Positions 46,184 through 56,478 of a stretch of DNA of 64,000 bases are shown in pieces. Within the stretch, counting starts at the first letter, position 1. Every line of letters starts with the position of its first letter. The translations under genes and the position numbers were made by a program. Where the stretch lies: contig JAQUXP010000012.1 in assembly GCA_028692395.1 (NCBI GenBank), positions 1 through 64,000 on the forward strand. Direction: 5' to 3'. The notes under the pieces were generated by a model. It was given only the letters and a program-made list of their open reading frames with translations, ran no database searches and was not told the origin of the DNA. The DNA is from Lachnospiraceae bacterium. GTDB taxonomy: Bacteria; Bacillota; Clostridia; Lachnospirales; Lachnospiraceae.

Positions 46184-47122
46184 TTACTGTAAAGCTAATT
46201 TTGCTGCGCCGTAGATTCCGGCGTCATTGCCAAGCTCTGCAAGCACCAGTGGTGTCTCCTTGCAGTCTGCGAATGCATCTCTGCGGTAAATCTTTGCCAC
46301 TGCATCGATCAGAGTTTGTCCGGCTTTTGACACACCGCCTCCGATAACAAATACTTCCGGATCTACAACTGCTGCAAAAACTGCCAGGGCATTTCCCAGG
46401 TATTCTGCAAAGCGGGCTACGATTCTCTCAGCTACTGCATCCTTTGCCTTATAAGCATCGAAAACCTCCTTTGCGGAGACAGTCTCTGCTTTCAGGCAGG
46501 TGTCCGTATCTGCTTTTTCCAGCTCCTCTTTTGCAAGATTTACGATACCGGTTGCGGAGGCAAACTGCTCCAGACAGCCCTGGTTTCCACAGTTACAGGT
46601 GGTCTTTGTATAACCTGGATCCACATTGGCATGACCGATCTCACCGCCTGCGCCGTGGGATCCAGTCAGAATCTTTCCATTGATGATGATACCGCCGCCA
46701 ACTCCAGTTCCAAGCGTAACCATAATGAGGTTTTTGGTACCACGACCGCCGCCCATCCACATCTCACCAAGTGCTGCGACATTGGCGTCATTTCCAACGT
46801 AGACCGGAAGTCCCAGCTTGCTGCGAAGCTCTCCGGCAACATTTTTATAGCCCCAGTGCAGGTTTACCGCCACCGGAACCTCTCCTTTATCATTGACCGG
46901 TCCCGGAACACCGATGCCGATTCCTGCAATATCAACTGCTTCCAATTCCCGCTCTGCTATCTTCGCCTGAATTGTCTCTGCTACATCCGGAAGGATATGT
47001 TCTCCATTATTCTCTGTTCTTGTGACAATCTCCCACTTCTCCAGCACTGTTCCGTCAATAGAGAACAGACCACATTTTACAGTAGTGCCTCCTACGTCTA
47101 TTCCAAATACATACTTTGCCAT
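46184..47122 (-). CDS. glk: ROK-family glucokinase
   Basis: Glucokinase of 312 residues with the ATP-binding 'FGIDVGGTTVKCGLF', the sugar-binding 'HANVDPG' region and the ROK zinc motif 'CNCGNQGCLEQFAS'. It phosphorylates free glucose, for example that released by MalQ. ATG 47122 with GAGAGG ten bases upstream was chosen over the ATG at 47128. It is the last gene of uvrC-hprK-glk. Confidence 0.92.
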   Translation of the reverse strand: MAKYVFGIDVGGTTVKCGLFSIDGTVLEKWEIVTRTENNGEHILPDVAETIQAKIAERELEAVDIAGIGIGVPGPVNDKGEVPVAVNLHWGYKNVAGELRSKLGLPVYVGNDANVAALGEMWMGGGRGTKNLIMVTLGTGVGGGIIINGKILTGSHGAGGEIGHANVDPGYTKTTCNCGNQGCLEQFASATGIVNLAKEELEKADTDTCLKAETVSAKEVFDAYKAKDAVAERIVARFAEYLGNALAVFAAVVDPEVFVIGGGVSKAGQTLIDAVAKIYRRDAFADCKETPLVLAELGNDAGIYGAAKLALQ

Positions 47123-47127
47123 AATCA

Positions 47128-48060
47128 TCAATCCTCTCTTTTCTTCGCCAGATTGGCCTGTACTCGCTTGTAAAGCTCCTGTGCTGCATTGTAACCCATC
47201 TTTTTCTGACGATGGTTGACTGCTGCCGTCTCTACGATGATTGCCAGATTACGTCCCGGGCGAATCGGAAGGGAGTGGCAGACAACTTTATTTCCCAGAA
47301 GATCAATGCTCTCCTCCTCCAGACCCAGACGGTCATACTCTTTGTTCTTATCCCACTCTTCCAATCTGATAACCAGATCGATAGACTGTGTATTCTTAAC
47401 ACTCTCAACACCAAAAAGTGTCTTAACATCTATAATTCCGATACCGCGAAGCTCGATAAAATGTCGTGTGATATCCGGAGCTGTACCTACCAGCGTCACA
47501 TCACTGACACGGCTGATCTCTACAACGTCATCACTGACAAGACGATGTCCACGCTTGATCAGTTCCAGTGCAGCCTCGCTCTTTCCGATACCGCTCTCGC
47601 CCATAATCAGGACACCCTCACCAAATACATCCACCAGCACACCGTGAATGGTAATGATCGGTGCCAGCTGTACATTCAGCCAGCGGATAATCTCAGCCAT
47701 AAACTCTGATGTTTTCTTCTCGGTAGAGAAGGTCGGAACATTATGTTTTCTGCAAAGCTCCAGCAGCTCTGTTCCAGGCTGCATCTCTGTCGTAAATATC
47801 AGACACGGAATATCTCTGGATACAAATTTCTCAAAATCACTGATTCGTTCCTCCAAAGCCAGATGCTCCAGATAAGTAAACTCTACATATCCGATAATCT
47901 GAACACGCTCATTCGCAAAATGCTCATAATAACCGGTCAGCTGCAATGCGGGACGATTAATGTCCGGCACTGTAATCTTTACATCACTCATATCAATATC
48001 TGGTGTCAGATTTTTGAGGTTCATCTCTTCCACCAACTTAGCAAGACCAATTTCTTTCAT
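47128..48060 (-). CDS. hprK: HPr kinase/phosphorylase
   Basis: Controls carbon catabolite repression by phosphorylating HPr at Ser46. The 310-residue protein has Walker A 'GESGIGKSEAALELIKRGHRLVSDD' with the break at helix, and the HprK signature 'LRGIGIIDV'. The pairing of hprK with a glucokinase gene makes functional sense. AAAGGAGA precedes the ATG. Confidence 0.96.
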   Translation of the reverse strand: MKEIGLAKLVEEMNLKNLTPDIDMSDVKITVPDINRPALQLTGYYEHFANERVQIIGYVEFTYLEHLALEERISDFEKFVSRDIPCLIFTTEMQPGTELLELCRKHNVPTFSTEKKTSEFMAEIIRWLNVQLAPIITIHGVLVDVFGEGVLIMGESGIGKSEAALELIKRGHRLVSDDVVEISRVSDVTLVGTAPDITRHFIELRGIGIIDVKTLFGVESVKNTQSIDLVIRLEEWDKNKEYDRLGLEEESIDLLGNKVVCHSLPIRPGRNLAIIVETAAVNHRQKKMGYNAAQELYKRVQANLAKKRED

Positions 48061-48088
48061 CGTGTCTCTCCTTTATTTAATTATTGCG

Positions 48089-48120
48089 GTAACTGTTCAG
48101 TATGTGAGCATTTACCCCTT
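48089..48120 (-). repeat. Short dispersed palindrome, copy 6
   Basis: On the minus strand GGTAAATGCTCACATACTGAACAGTTAC is split over this stretch; GTAAATGCTCA and TGAACAGT match the copy at 52112. It lies between uvrC and hprK. The left arm is degenerate. Confidence 0.6.
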
Positions 48121-48162
48121 ACCATATAGTTTACCACAAAGCTTTCACTGACAGCAAGAAAA

Positions 48163-49998
48163 CTAGTCCGTCGATTTGTGGAAAAAATCATATACCTGTT
48201 GTGCAATTTTTTCATTCATGGTATCGAGACCTGCCAGCTCTTCCACAGACGCTCCCCGAATCTCCTCAATTCCCTGAAAGTGACGCATCAGTTCTTTTCT
48301 TCTTGTTGGCCCCACTCCTGGAATATCATCCAGGATAGAGTGAACCTGTCCCTTGCTGCGCAAAAGTCTGTGATATTCAATTGCGAACCGGTGGGCCTCG
48401 TCCTGAATACGGGTAATCAATTTGAAGCCTTCACTGTCCCGGTTAATGGGAATCTCGATATTATTATAATAAAGCCCTCTGGTACGATGCTTATCATCCT
48501 TGACCATACCACAGACGGGAAGGGAGAGCTGAAGCTCCGCCAAAACCTCCAGGGCAATGTTAACCTGCCCCCGTCCTCCATCCATCATCAGAAGATCCGG
48601 CAGACAGGCAAATCCTGCATCTGCCTCCACTCCCCGCACAAAGCGTCTGGTGAGGACCTCACGCATGCTGGCATAATCATTTGGCCCCTGTACCGTCTTA
48701 ATCCGGAATTTACGATAATCAGAGCGTTTCGGTTTTCCCTGCTCATAGACAATCATAGATCCCACGGACTGGAATCCACTGATGTTTGAGATATCAAATG
48801 CCTCCACCCGATTCAAAGTCCCAAGCTTCAGCCAGTCGGCGATCTCCTGCATGGCTCCAATTGTCCTGCTTTCTTCCTTCTTGAGGCGCTCCCTGTCCTG
48901 GGTCAGTACAATCTGGGCGTTTCGTGCAGCAAGCTCTACCAGTTTTTCCTTCTGTCCCTTCTTGGGCACTCGGATATAAACCCTCTGGCCCCGCTTTTTC
49001 TCCAGCCATTCTTCAAGAATTGCACTGTCTTCAATCTCATCCGACAGCATCAGTTCCCGGGGAATAAAAGGTGTCCCGGCATAAAACTGTTTGATAAAGC
49101 TTAACAGAATCTCAGATCTGGTATCCTCTGCGGCAACCTGAAGATAATAATGATCTCTGCCAATCAGCTTGCCGTCCCGGATAAAGAATACCTGTGCCAC
49201 TGCATCGGTCCTGTCAACCGCCAGAGCGATAACATCCTTATCCTCCCCATCACTATGGGTGATCTTCTGCCGCTCACTGATGCGCTTAACACTCTCGATC
49301 AAATCCCGATACTCCTTTGCCTCCTCGAAGCGCATATCCTCTGATGCCGACAGCATCTTACCCTCCAGGTCCTTCAGCACTCCTGCCGTATCACCGTTTA
49401 AGAAATTAATCGCCTGCTCCACCTGTCTGTGATACTCCTCTTGGCCAATATACCCCTGACAGGGTGCCTTGCACTGCTTAATATGATAATACAGACAGGG
49501 CCGCTCCTTGCCGATATCCCGGGGCAGACTGCGGTTGCAGGAACGCAGATGATACAGCTTTCGTATCAGCTCCACAGACTCCTTCACAGCTGCTGCACTG
49601 GTATACGGTCCATAATATCTGGCCTTATCCTTCTTCATCTTTCTTGCAAACTGGATTCTTGGAAATGTCTCCTGCATGGTAACCTGAATAAAGGGATAGC
49701 TCTTATCGTCCTTCAGCATGGTATTATACTTGGGACGATGCTCCTTGATCAGATTACACTCCAGCACCAGTGCTTCCAGCTCTGAATCTGTCACAATATA
49801 TTCAAAGCGGGCAATCTGCGGCACCATCTGTTCAATCTTTAATCCCTTATTCCTGCTGCTTTGAAAATACTGCCGTACCCTGTTCTTAAGACTGATGGCT
49901 TTTCCCACATAAATAATAGTATCCTGCGCATCATGCATAAGATAAACTCCTGGTCTTGCCGGAAGTTTCTTTAATTCCTCTTCAATATCGAATGCCAT
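48163..49998 (-). CDS. uvrC: Excinuclease ABC subunit UvrC
   Basis: Nucleotide excision repair nuclease of 611 residues. It has a GIY-YIG domain ('[19 protein letters not shown]'), a UVR domain ('[17 protein letters not shown]'), an RNase H-like endonuclease domain ('[10 protein letters not shown]') and C-terminal helix-hairpin-helix motifs ('[17 protein letters not shown]'). ATG 49998 was chosen because GAGGGG lies upstream; the longer frame lacks family similarity. Confidence 0.96.
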   Translation of the reverse strand: MAFDIEEELKKLPARPGVYLMHDAQDTIIYVGKAISLKNRVRQYFQSSRNKGLKIEQMVPQIARFEYIVTDSELEALVLECNLIKEHRPKYNTMLKDDKSYPFIQVTMQETFPRIQFARKMKKDKARYYGPYTSAAAVKESVELIRKLYHLRSCNRSLPRDIGKERPCLYYHIKQCKAPCQGYIGQEEYHRQVEQAINFLNGDTAGVLKDLEGKMLSASEDMRFEEAKEYRDLIESVKRISERQKITHSDGEDKDVIALAVDRTDAVAQVFFIRDGKLIGRDHYYLQVAAEDTRSEILLSFIKQFYAGTPFIPRELMLSDEIEDSAILEEWLEKKRGQRVYIRVPKKGQKEKLVELAARNAQIVLTQDRERLKKEESRTIGAMQEIADWLKLGTLNRVEAFDISNISGFQSVGSMIVYEQGKPKRSDYRKFRIKTVQGPNDYASMREVLTRRFVRGVEADAGFACLPDLLMMDGGRGQVNIALEVLAELQLSLPVCGMVKDDKHRTRGLYYNNIEIPINRDSEGFKLITRIQDEAHRFAIEYHRLLRSKGQVHSILDDIPGVGPTRRKELMRHFQGIEEIRGASVEELAGLDTMNEKIAQQVYDFFHKSTD

Positions 49999-50094
49999 AC
50001 TTCGTCCCCTCTGATTTTTATAACAGCTCTGCATGAAAAAGGGACACTGCCAATGCCTGTTGGCACTCAGCAGCATCCCCTGATCTTTGAAATG

Positions 50095-52026
50095 CTAATT
50101 ATTATTCTCTGTCAGCAGCGGCTGTTCCGGCTGCTGCTCCAGTGTGGGAGCTTCCTCATCCGGAACCCCCTTCACCTCATGGAAAATCTTCATAAACTCT
50201 TTTCCGGTGATGGTTTCCTGCTGAATCAGATAAGCTGCAATCTCATCCAGTGCTTCCCTGTTCTCCAGAAGAAGCTGCTTTGCCTGCTCATAAGCATCCT
50301 TTAGTACCACCATAACCTCATGGTCTATCTCTGTTGCTGTGGCATCTCCACAGTTGAGATACGTCTTACCATCCAGATACTGATTTTCCTGGGAGGAAAG
50401 TCCCATCAAACCAAACTTCTCAGACATACCATACTGGGTAATCATGGCACGTACCACCTTGGTCGCTTTTTCAATATCATTGGAAGCACCTGTGGTAACA
50501 TTTCCAAACACGATCTCCTCTGCGGCTCTTCCCGCTAAAAGTCCCACGATCATAGCCTGAAGCTCTGTCTTGGTGTTCAGATATTTCTCTTCCTCCGGCA
50601 CCTGCATAACATAGCCCAGCGCACCCATCGTTCTGGGAACAATCGTGATCTTCTGTACCGGCTCCGAATCCTTTTGCAGGGCACTTACCAGTGCATGTCC
50701 CACCTCATGGTAAGATACGATACGCCGTTCTTCCTGACTCAGAATACGATCCTTCTTCTCTTTACCAACCAGCACTACCTCAACTGCCTCAAAAAGATCC
50801 TTCTGAGATACTGCCTTCCGATGATTCTTAACTGCCAGAATGGCAGCTTCATTAATCATATTGGCAAGATCAGAACCCACCGCTCCGCTGGTAGCCAGAG
50901 CTATGGCATCAAAATCCACAGACTCATCCAGCAGAACCTTCTTGGCATGCACCTTCAGGATATTAACACGTCCCTTCAGATCCGGACGATCCACGATTAC
51001 TCTTCGGTCAAAACGTCCCGGACGCAGCAGTGCCGGATCCAGAACCTCCGGACGGTTGGTAGCTGCCAGAATCAGAAGTGCCTTCGAGCTGTCAAAACCA
51101 TCCATCTCAGCCAGTAACTGATTCAGGGTCTGCTCCCGCTCATCATTTCCGCCATATCTGGAATCTCGTGTCTTTCCGATGGCATCAATCTCATCAATAA
51201 AAATGATACAGGGGGCATTTTTCTTGGCCTCCTCAAAGAGATCACGGACTCTGGATGCACCAACACCCACAAACATCTCCACAAACTCTGAACCGGAGAG
51301 GGAGAAAAATGGAACCTTGGCCTCCCCTGCAACAGCCTTGGCCAGCAGTGTCTTACCGGTACCCGGAGGGCCTACCAGCAGAGCACCCTTGGGAAGCTTT
51401 GCTCCGATAGCCGTGTATTTTTCCGGATTATGCAGAAATTCCACAACCTCCTGCAGGGATTCCTTCGCCTCATCCTGACCGGCGACATCCATAAAGGTAA
51501 CTCCGGTTTCCTTTTGCACATAGGTCTTGGCCTTGCTCTTTCCAACACCCATCATGCCGCCGCCCTTGTTCATGTAGCGCATAATAAAGCTGAAGCCCAC
51601 AATCAGCAGTACAAATGGAATCACCATGCTGAGTATGGCAGATATGACCGATGCCGTAGCATCCGGTATCTTCTTCTCAAAGGTAACATCCTTCTTGGAA
51701 AGCAGATCCTTCAGATCATTCTCATCACCGAATAAAGTGGTGGCGTAGGTAACTTCCAGACCGGTATACTTCTGATCCTTCGGTTCGATGGTCAGTGTGC
51801 CTGACTCCAGCGTTACTTTCTTTATCTCGTTCTTATCCACCATCTGCAGAAATTCATCGTAGGTAATATCCTTGGATGTGGAATGATTCATCACATTACT
51901 GAACAGCGCCATAAAAACCAGGCTGATCAAAAGACAGATCACTATCACCAACAGCGTCTGCTTATTCTTCGGCCCATTACCCTTATTACGATCTGGACCG
52001 TTATTTTTATCTTCTGGCAAACTCAT
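50095..52026 (-). CDS. ftsH: ATP-dependent zinc metalloprotease FtsH
   Basis: Membrane-anchored AAA+ protease of 643 residues. Two spans (about 24-44 and 130-152) flank an extracytoplasmic domain. Walker A is '[13 protein letters not shown]', Walker B '[11 protein letters not shown]', SRH 'RPGRFDR', and the zinc motif is 'HEVGH'. The acidic/Gln-rich tail ends 'LLTENNN'. GGAGGAGG precedes ATG 52026. It degrades damaged membrane proteins. Short palindrome copy 7 lies in its upstream region. Confidence 0.96.
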   Translation of the reverse strand: MSLPEDKNNGPDRNKGNGPKNKQTLLVIVICLLISLVFMALFSNVMNHSTSKDITYDEFLQMVDKNEIKKVTLESGTLTIEPKDQKYTGLEVTYATTLFGDENDLKDLLSKKDVTFEKKIPDATASVISAILSMVIPFVLLIVGFSFIMRYMNKGGGMMGVGKSKAKTYVQKETGVTFMDVAGQDEAKESLQEVVEFLHNPEKYTAIGAKLPKGALLVGPPGTGKTLLAKAVAGEAKVPFFSLSGSEFVEMFVGVGASRVRDLFEEAKKNAPCIIFIDEIDAIGKTRDSRYGGNDEREQTLNQLLAEMDGFDSSKALLILAATNRPEVLDPALLRPGRFDRRVIVDRPDLKGRVNILKVHAKKVLLDESVDFDAIALATSGAVGSDLANMINEAAILAVKNHRKAVSQKDLFEAVEVVLVGKEKKDRILSQEERRIVSYHEVGHALVSALQKDSEPVQKITIVPRTMGALGYVMQVPEEEKYLNTKTELQAMIVGLLAGRAAEEIVFGNVTTGASNDIEKATKVVRAMITQYGMSEKFGLMGLSSQENQYLDGKTYLNCGDATATEIDHEVMVVLKDAYEQAKQLLLENREALDEIAAYLIQQETITGKEFMKIFHEVKGVPDEEAPTLEQQPEQPLLTENNN

Positions 52027-52111
52027 GTTCCTCCTCCTTATACTAACCTCTTCATTATAAAGTATATCCTGAGGTTTCGCAATAAATACTTTATGAAAAA
52101 ACCGTGAACAG

Positions 52112-52152
52112 GTGACTGTGCAGTAAATGCTCAGTCCTGTGTGAACAGTAAC
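52112..52152 (+). repeat. Short dispersed palindrome, copy 7
   Basis: GTGACTGTGCAG...TGAACAGTAAC outer arms, with inner GACTG/CAGTC around GCAGTAAATGC. Same core as the copy at 11016. It lies in the divergent gap between ftsH and the DUF1846 gene. Confidence 0.75.
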
Positions 52153-52253
52153 GATTTCTCTACTGTGTTTTTCCTTTTCTGTCTGCATTACCCATATACG
52201 GAGCGTAAAAATTATGTTATACTACTTTTATCTTTGCAAGGGAGAAATAACTT

Positions 52254-53714
52254 ATGAAAATTGGATTTGATAATGAAAAATACCTGCAGATGCAGTCTGA
52301 GCATATCCGCAGCCGGATTGATCAGTTTGATAACAAACTTTATCTGGAATTTGGCGGTAAGCTCTTTGATGATTTCCATGCTGCCCGTGTCCTTCCGGGT
52401 TTTGCACCGGACAGCAAGCTGCGCATGCTGCTCCAGCTGGCAGATCAGGCAGAGATCGTAATCGCTATCAGTGCCTCTGACATCGAAAAGAATAAGGTCC
52501 GGGCAGATCTTGGCATCACCTATGATCTGGATACCCTTCGCCTGATTGATGAATTCCGCTCACAGGGTCTCTATGTGGGAAGTGTTGTCATCACACAGTT
52601 TTCTGGGCAGCACAGTGCCACGCTTTTTAAGAAGCGCCTGGAAAAGCTTGGAATCTGTGTCTATATGCACTATACTATTCCCGGATATCCTTCCAATGTT
52701 CCCCTTATCGTCAGTGAGGAAGGTTACGGAAAAAATGAATATATTGAGACAACCAGACCTCTGGTAGTTATCACAGCTCCGGGTCCCGGAAGCGGAAAGA
52801 TGGCAACCTGTCTGTCACAGCTTTACCATGAACACCAGCGGGGCGTACGTGCAGGCTATGCAAAATACGAGACATTTCCCATCTGGAATATCCCGCTGAA
52901 GCATCCGGTGAATCTGGCTTACGAAGCTGCTACTGCAGACTTAAATGATGTCAACATGATTGATCCCTTCCATCTGGAGGCTTATGGTGTTACCACAGTC
53001 AACTATAACCGTGATGTGGAGATTTTCCCGGTACTTAACGCAATCTTTGAGCGTATCTTCGGAAAAAGTCCTTACAAATCTCCCACAGATATGGGGGTAA
53101 ATATGGCTGGAAACTGTATCGTCGATGATGCAGTCTGCCGGGAAGCCTCTCACCAGGAGATCATCCGCCGTTATTACAAGGCATTGGCTGGAATCGCTGA
53201 CGGAACACGTACCGAGGAGGAAGCCTTCAAGATTGAGCTGCTGATGAATCAGGAGGGAATCCGGATGGCTGACAGAACCACCGTGTCTCCGGCACTGGTA
53301 CGGGCTCAGGCTACCAGCGGTCCTGCTGCTGCCATGGAGCTTTCCGATGGCAAAATCATCACCGGAAAAACCGGTGAACTCCTTGGCGCCTGCTCTGCAC
53401 TTCTGCTGAATGCACTAAAAGATCTGGCAGGTCTGGATCACGAGGAACATATTATCTCCCCGGAAGCCATTGAACCCATCCAGACCTTAAAGACCAGCTA
53501 CCTGGGAAGCAAGAACCCCAGACTGCACACCGATGAGGTACTGATCGCACTTTCTGCAACTGCTGCACAAAGTAAAAAAGCCAAGCTTGCCCTCTCAAAG
53601 CTTCCAAGCCTCCGGGGCTGCCAGGTACATTCCAGTGTCATGCTCACCAGCGCAGATCTGCTGACTCTACAAAAGCTCGGCTGTGACGTGACCTGTGAAC
53701 CAAAATACGAATAA
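52254..53714 (+). CDS. DUF1846 family protein
   Basis: A 486-residue cytoplasmic protein belonging, by recognisable features, to the DUF1846 family of Firmicutes. It starts 'MKIGFDNEKYLQMQSEHI', has a P-loop-like 'TAPGPGSGKMATCLSQLYHE' (about 178-197) and 'NMAGNCIVDDAVCREAS'. Its function is unknown; the glycine-rich loop suggests nucleotide binding. AAGGGAG precedes the ATG. It is followed within five bases by long-hairpin element C. Confidence 0.88.
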   Translation: MKIGFDNEKYLQMQSEHIRSRIDQFDNKLYLEFGGKLFDDFHAARVLPGFAPDSKLRMLLQLADQAEIVIAISASDIEKNKVRADLGITYDLDTLRLIDEFRSQGLYVGSVVITQFSGQHSATLFKKRLEKLGICVYMHYTIPGYPSNVPLIVSEEGYGKNEYIETTRPLVVITAPGPGSGKMATCLSQLYHEHQRGVRAGYAKYETFPIWNIPLKHPVNLAYEAATADLNDVNMIDPFHLEAYGVTTVNYNRDVEIFPVLNAIFERIFGKSPYKSPTDMGVNMAGNCIVDDAVCREASHQEIIRRYYKALAGIADGTRTEEEAFKIELLMNQEGIRMADRTTVSPALVRAQATSGPAAAMELSDGKIITGKTGELLGACSALLLNALKDLAGLDHEEHIISPEAIEPIQTLKTSYLGSKNPRLHTDEVLIALSATAAQSKKAKLALSKLPSLRGCQVHSSVMLTSADLLTLQKLGCDVTCEPKYE

Positions 53715-53718
53715 CGAC

Positions 53719-53970
53719 AAATGGACGGTTCCACTTCGGTGGCCGCCTGTCTCCTATAAGGACGGAACAGGGTTTCGAAGTCCAAGAGTATACACAAAAC
53801 AACCGATTTTGCTAAAAACATAAGAAATCAGCATAAACTCGCTGTGCTCAGACAGTATGCTGATTTCTTATAACGCAAAATCGGTTGTTTTGGTATACTT
53901 AGGACTTCTGCAAATGTGTTCCGTCCTCATAGGAGACAGGCGGCCACCGAAGTGGAACCGCCCATTTTTT
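53719..53970 (+). repeat. Long-hairpin element, copy C
   Basis: About 250 bp. Outer arms AAATGGACGGTTCCACTTCGG and the complementary CCGAAGTGGAACCGCCCATTT are each split by one mismatch; T's follow to 53970. Shared blocks: GTTTCGAAGTCCAAGAG, CTAAAAACATAAG, AACTCGCTGTGCTCAGACAGT, CTTATAACGCAAA, CTTAGGACTTCTGCAAA. It begins five bases after the DUF1846 gene stop, same orientation. Confidence 0.92.
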
Positions 53971-53985
53971 GTACCTGTAATTCTA

Positions 53986-54603
53986 TTATTTTGCCATTGC
54001 CGGATTCAGCTTAAATGCTTTCTCCAGGGTCTTTGATATGGTTCCTGCCACGAGACAGCAGGATGGAAGCTCGATCGCCCCATTAATTCCCACAAATACA
54101 AATACGAACACCAAAGGGTTCAGATTGCCCAGTGTTGCATTGATGGACTGCAGATACTCTGTATTCCAGAAACAAAGCAACAGGGTGCTCATATAAAATA
54201 ACGTGTTAAAACATGCTGCCGACAATCCTCCAATATAATAAGAGAGGATTCTGGTTCGGTCTCTTTTTCTTGCTGCACGAAATACGATCCCTGTCACGAA
54301 CCCCATCAGTGCCCTGGTAGGTACACATACGAGAAATGTGAAAAAAGGATTAATCCCAAGCATTGCCGTCCCAATTACACTCATACCAAAACACTGGTAA
54401 AAGCTGGTCAGCCCAAATATTGTTCCCAATACTGCCCCTGCTCCGGGACCTAAGATCATGGCTCCGATTGCCACCGGAATTGTTAACAGAGAGATGGATA
54501 ATCCCCCCGTCCGCAGATACCCCAGCGGTGTAAATGCCATCAGTAGCACGATTGCTGTCAGTATGGCCAATTGTACCATCTGCATCGTCTTTTTGTCTTG
54601 CAT
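53986..54603 (-). CDS. ECF transporter substrate-binding (S) component
   Basis: Membrane protein of 205 residues with five to six hydrophobic spans and the S-component pattern: 'QLAILTAIVLLMAFTPLGYL', 'SLLTIPVAIGAMILGPGAGA', 'FTFLVCVPTRALMG'. It captures a vitamin and docks to a shared EcfAAT energising module, which is not in the window. Substrate unknown; pantothenate or folate are possible from general resemblance only. ATG 54603 has GGAGG upstream. Confidence 0.85.
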   Translation of the reverse strand: MQDKKTMQMVQLAILTAIVLLMAFTPLGYLRTGGLSISLLTIPVAIGAMILGPGAGAVLGTIFGLTSFYQCFGMSVIGTAMLGINPFFTFLVCVPTRALMGFVTGIVFRAARKRDRTRILSYYIGGLSAACFNTLFYMSTLLLCFWNTEYLQSINATLGNLNPLVFVFVFVGINGAIELPSCCLVAGTISKTLEKAFKLNPAMAK

Positions 54604-54690
54604 ATTCAATTTTCCTCCTTGTTATTATTCCCTTATGGGATACAATACAATTGCCGGGTTATTCCGGCCTTTTTAAATTTATCATTATGT

Positions 54691-54780
54691 GCGCAAAAAA
54701 GCAACACAGAATGGCTTCTTTTCCAGCAAAATCTGCATTTTTTCAAATACAAGTCTGCATTTTAGCCATTCTGTGCTGCT
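54691..54780 (-). terminator. Long terminator hairpin after the symporter gene
   Basis: 17-bp arms (54700-54716 and 54764-54780, one mismatch) with TTTTTT following on the minus strand. The loop contains two near copies of AAAATGCAGATTT. The 218-base gap 54610-54827 also holds short palindrome copy 8. Confidence 0.8.
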
Positions 54781-54804
54781 CTTTAACAGTTATGCAAACA
54801 TCTT

Positions 54805-54831
54805 GCAGCTGTTCAGCAGCTGACCAGTTAC
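54805..54831. repeat. Short dispersed palindrome, copy 8 (27-bp form)
   Basis: GCAGCTGTTCAG-CAG-CTGACCAGTTAC, nearly the sequence of copy 3. It overlaps the stop codon of the symporter gene. Confidence 0.65.
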
Positions 54832-56027
54832 AAGATCTCTTCTTCTGCCAGATGCGACTGATCCTCTATATGATGCCTGTTGGCATACCCGGTCAGAATC
54901 ATAGTCAGTGCACCGTCGCCGGTAATATTGCAGGCGGTTCCGAAGCTGTCCTGCAGTGCGAATACCGTAAGCATCAGCGCTGTTCCCGTATCATTGAACA
55001 AAAGCACTCCGGTAATCAATCCCAGAGAAGCCATAACTGTTCCACCCGGTACTCCCGGTGCCCCGATGGCAAATACGGCCAGTAGAAAGCAGAACAGAAT
55101 CATCTTCGGCAGAGACGGAATCTCATTGTACAAAACCTTGGATACTGTCATAACAAAGAATACCTCTGTCAGAACAGAACCACACAGATGAATATTGGCA
55201 AAAAGCGGAATACCAAAATCCACCATGTCTTTTCTGAGCACCTTGGACTTTCTGGCACCCTTCAGGGCAACTGCCAGGGTTGCTGCTGAAGACATCGTTC
55301 CCACTGCTGTGAGATATGCCGGTCCGTAATGGCGAAAAACTTCCTTAGGACTTTTTCCGGAATATACGCCTCCGATTGTGTAAAGAATCGTAAGCCAGAT
55401 AAAATGTCCTACCATAACAATCAGTACAACCTGAATAAAAATCGGAAGCTGTTTTGTGATAGTTCCCTCATAGGAAAGTCCACAGAAGGTAAATGCAATA
55501 AAGAACGGAAGGATTGGGATTACGATTACGGTAACAACCTTCAGCACAATCTTCTGAAATTCATCCAGAAGCTTAATCGTTGTCTTTGCCTTTGTCCATG
55601 TTGCGGCAAGACCCACCAATACAGAAAATACCAGTGCACTCATCACGCTCATAATTTGCGGAATTGCCAGCTCAAAAGCCACATCCGGAAGCTCCTTCAG
55701 CCCGTCTACCGTTGACTGAATAGAAAGATGTGGAATCAGTACATAACCTGATACCATAGAGAACAGTGCCGCTCCCGCAGAAGACACATAGGCGATGATC
55801 AGTGCCACAGCCAGCATGCGGGAGGCATTGCTTCCCAGCTTTGTGATAGATGGTGCGATAAATCCGATGATAATCAGTGGCACACAGAAATTGATCAGCT
55901 GTCCCAGCACATACTTAAAGGTTACAATAACATTCATAACCGCTTCATTTGCTACCTGTCCTACCAGAATTCCGACAATTACGGCAACCAGCAGGCGTAC
56001 AGGCAGACTTGTGAGTATTTTTTTCAT
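54828..56027 (-). CDS. Dicarboxylate/amino acid:cation symporter (DAACS family)
   Basis: Secondary transporter of 399 residues with about eight spans and two re-entrant loops. Family features include 'FCVPLIIIGFIAPSI', 'GTMSSAATLAVALKGAR' (serine-rich loop) and 'GAPGVPGGTVMASLGL'. It imports dicarboxylates or amino acids such as glutamate or serine with Na+ or H+. Its last codons overlap a short palindrome. GGGGAG precedes the ATG. Confidence 0.88.
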   Translation of the reverse strand: MKKILTSLPVRLLVAVIVGILVGQVANEAVMNVIVTFKYVLGQLINFCVPLIIIGFIAPSITKLGSNASRMLAVALIIAYVSSAGAALFSMVSGYVLIPHLSIQSTVDGLKELPDVAFELAIPQIMSVMSALVFSVLVGLAATWTKAKTTIKLLDEFQKIVLKVVTVIVIPILPFFIAFTFCGLSYEGTITKQLPIFIQVVLIVMVGHFIWLTILYTIGGVYSGKSPKEVFRHYGPAYLTAVGTMSSAATLAVALKGARKSKVLRKDMVDFGIPLFANIHLCGSVLTEVFFVMTVSKVLYNEIPSLPKMILFCFLLAVFAIGAPGVPGGTVMASLGLITGVLLFNDTGTALMLTVFALQDSFGTACNITGDGALTMILTGYANRHHIEDQSHLAEEEIL

Positions 56028-56121
56028 GTTACATTTTCTCCCCCTGAATCATTTTTTCGTACCTACATTCTACCATACTCCAGGGAAGGCGTAAAGAAAA
56101 TATAAACGTATTTCATCCGTA

Positions 56122-56478
56122 TCAATCCTTCATTTTCGGTCCAAAAAACAGGCTGACAAGGTATCCGAAGATCAATGCTCCGCTGATCCCGGCTGCACTG
56201 GCTTTTAATCCTCCTGTAAATAATCCCAAAAAGCCCTGGGAATCTACTGCTTCGCTGACTCCCTTATAGAGAATGTTGCCAAATCCAAGCAGGGGAACAC
56301 TTGCCCCCGCACCTGCATAGGATAAAAGCGGTTCAAAGACATCCAGAAAACTGAGTACTGCCCCGCCGCACACCAGCATTACCATAATACGTCCCGGCAT
56401 CATTTTCGTCCGGTCCAGCAGAATCTGACACAGAGCACAGATCAGTCCTCCTACCCAGAAAGCATTAAAATAATCCAT
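56122..56478 (-). CDS. spoVAE: Stage V sporulation protein AE (SpoVAE)
   Basis: Small membrane protein of 118 residues with three to four spans, SpoVAEb type ('NAFWVGGLICALCQILLD'). It is part of the channel that loads dipicolinic acid into the forespore. The start at 56478 has GGAG seven bases upstream and overlaps spoVAD by 14 bases. Confidence 0.88.
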   Translation of the reverse strand: MDYFNAFWVGGLICALCQILLDRTKMMPGRIMVMLVCGGAVLSFLDVFEPLLSYAGAGASVPLLGFGNILYKGVSEAVDSQGFLGLFTGGLKASAAGISGALIFGYLVSLFFGPKMKD

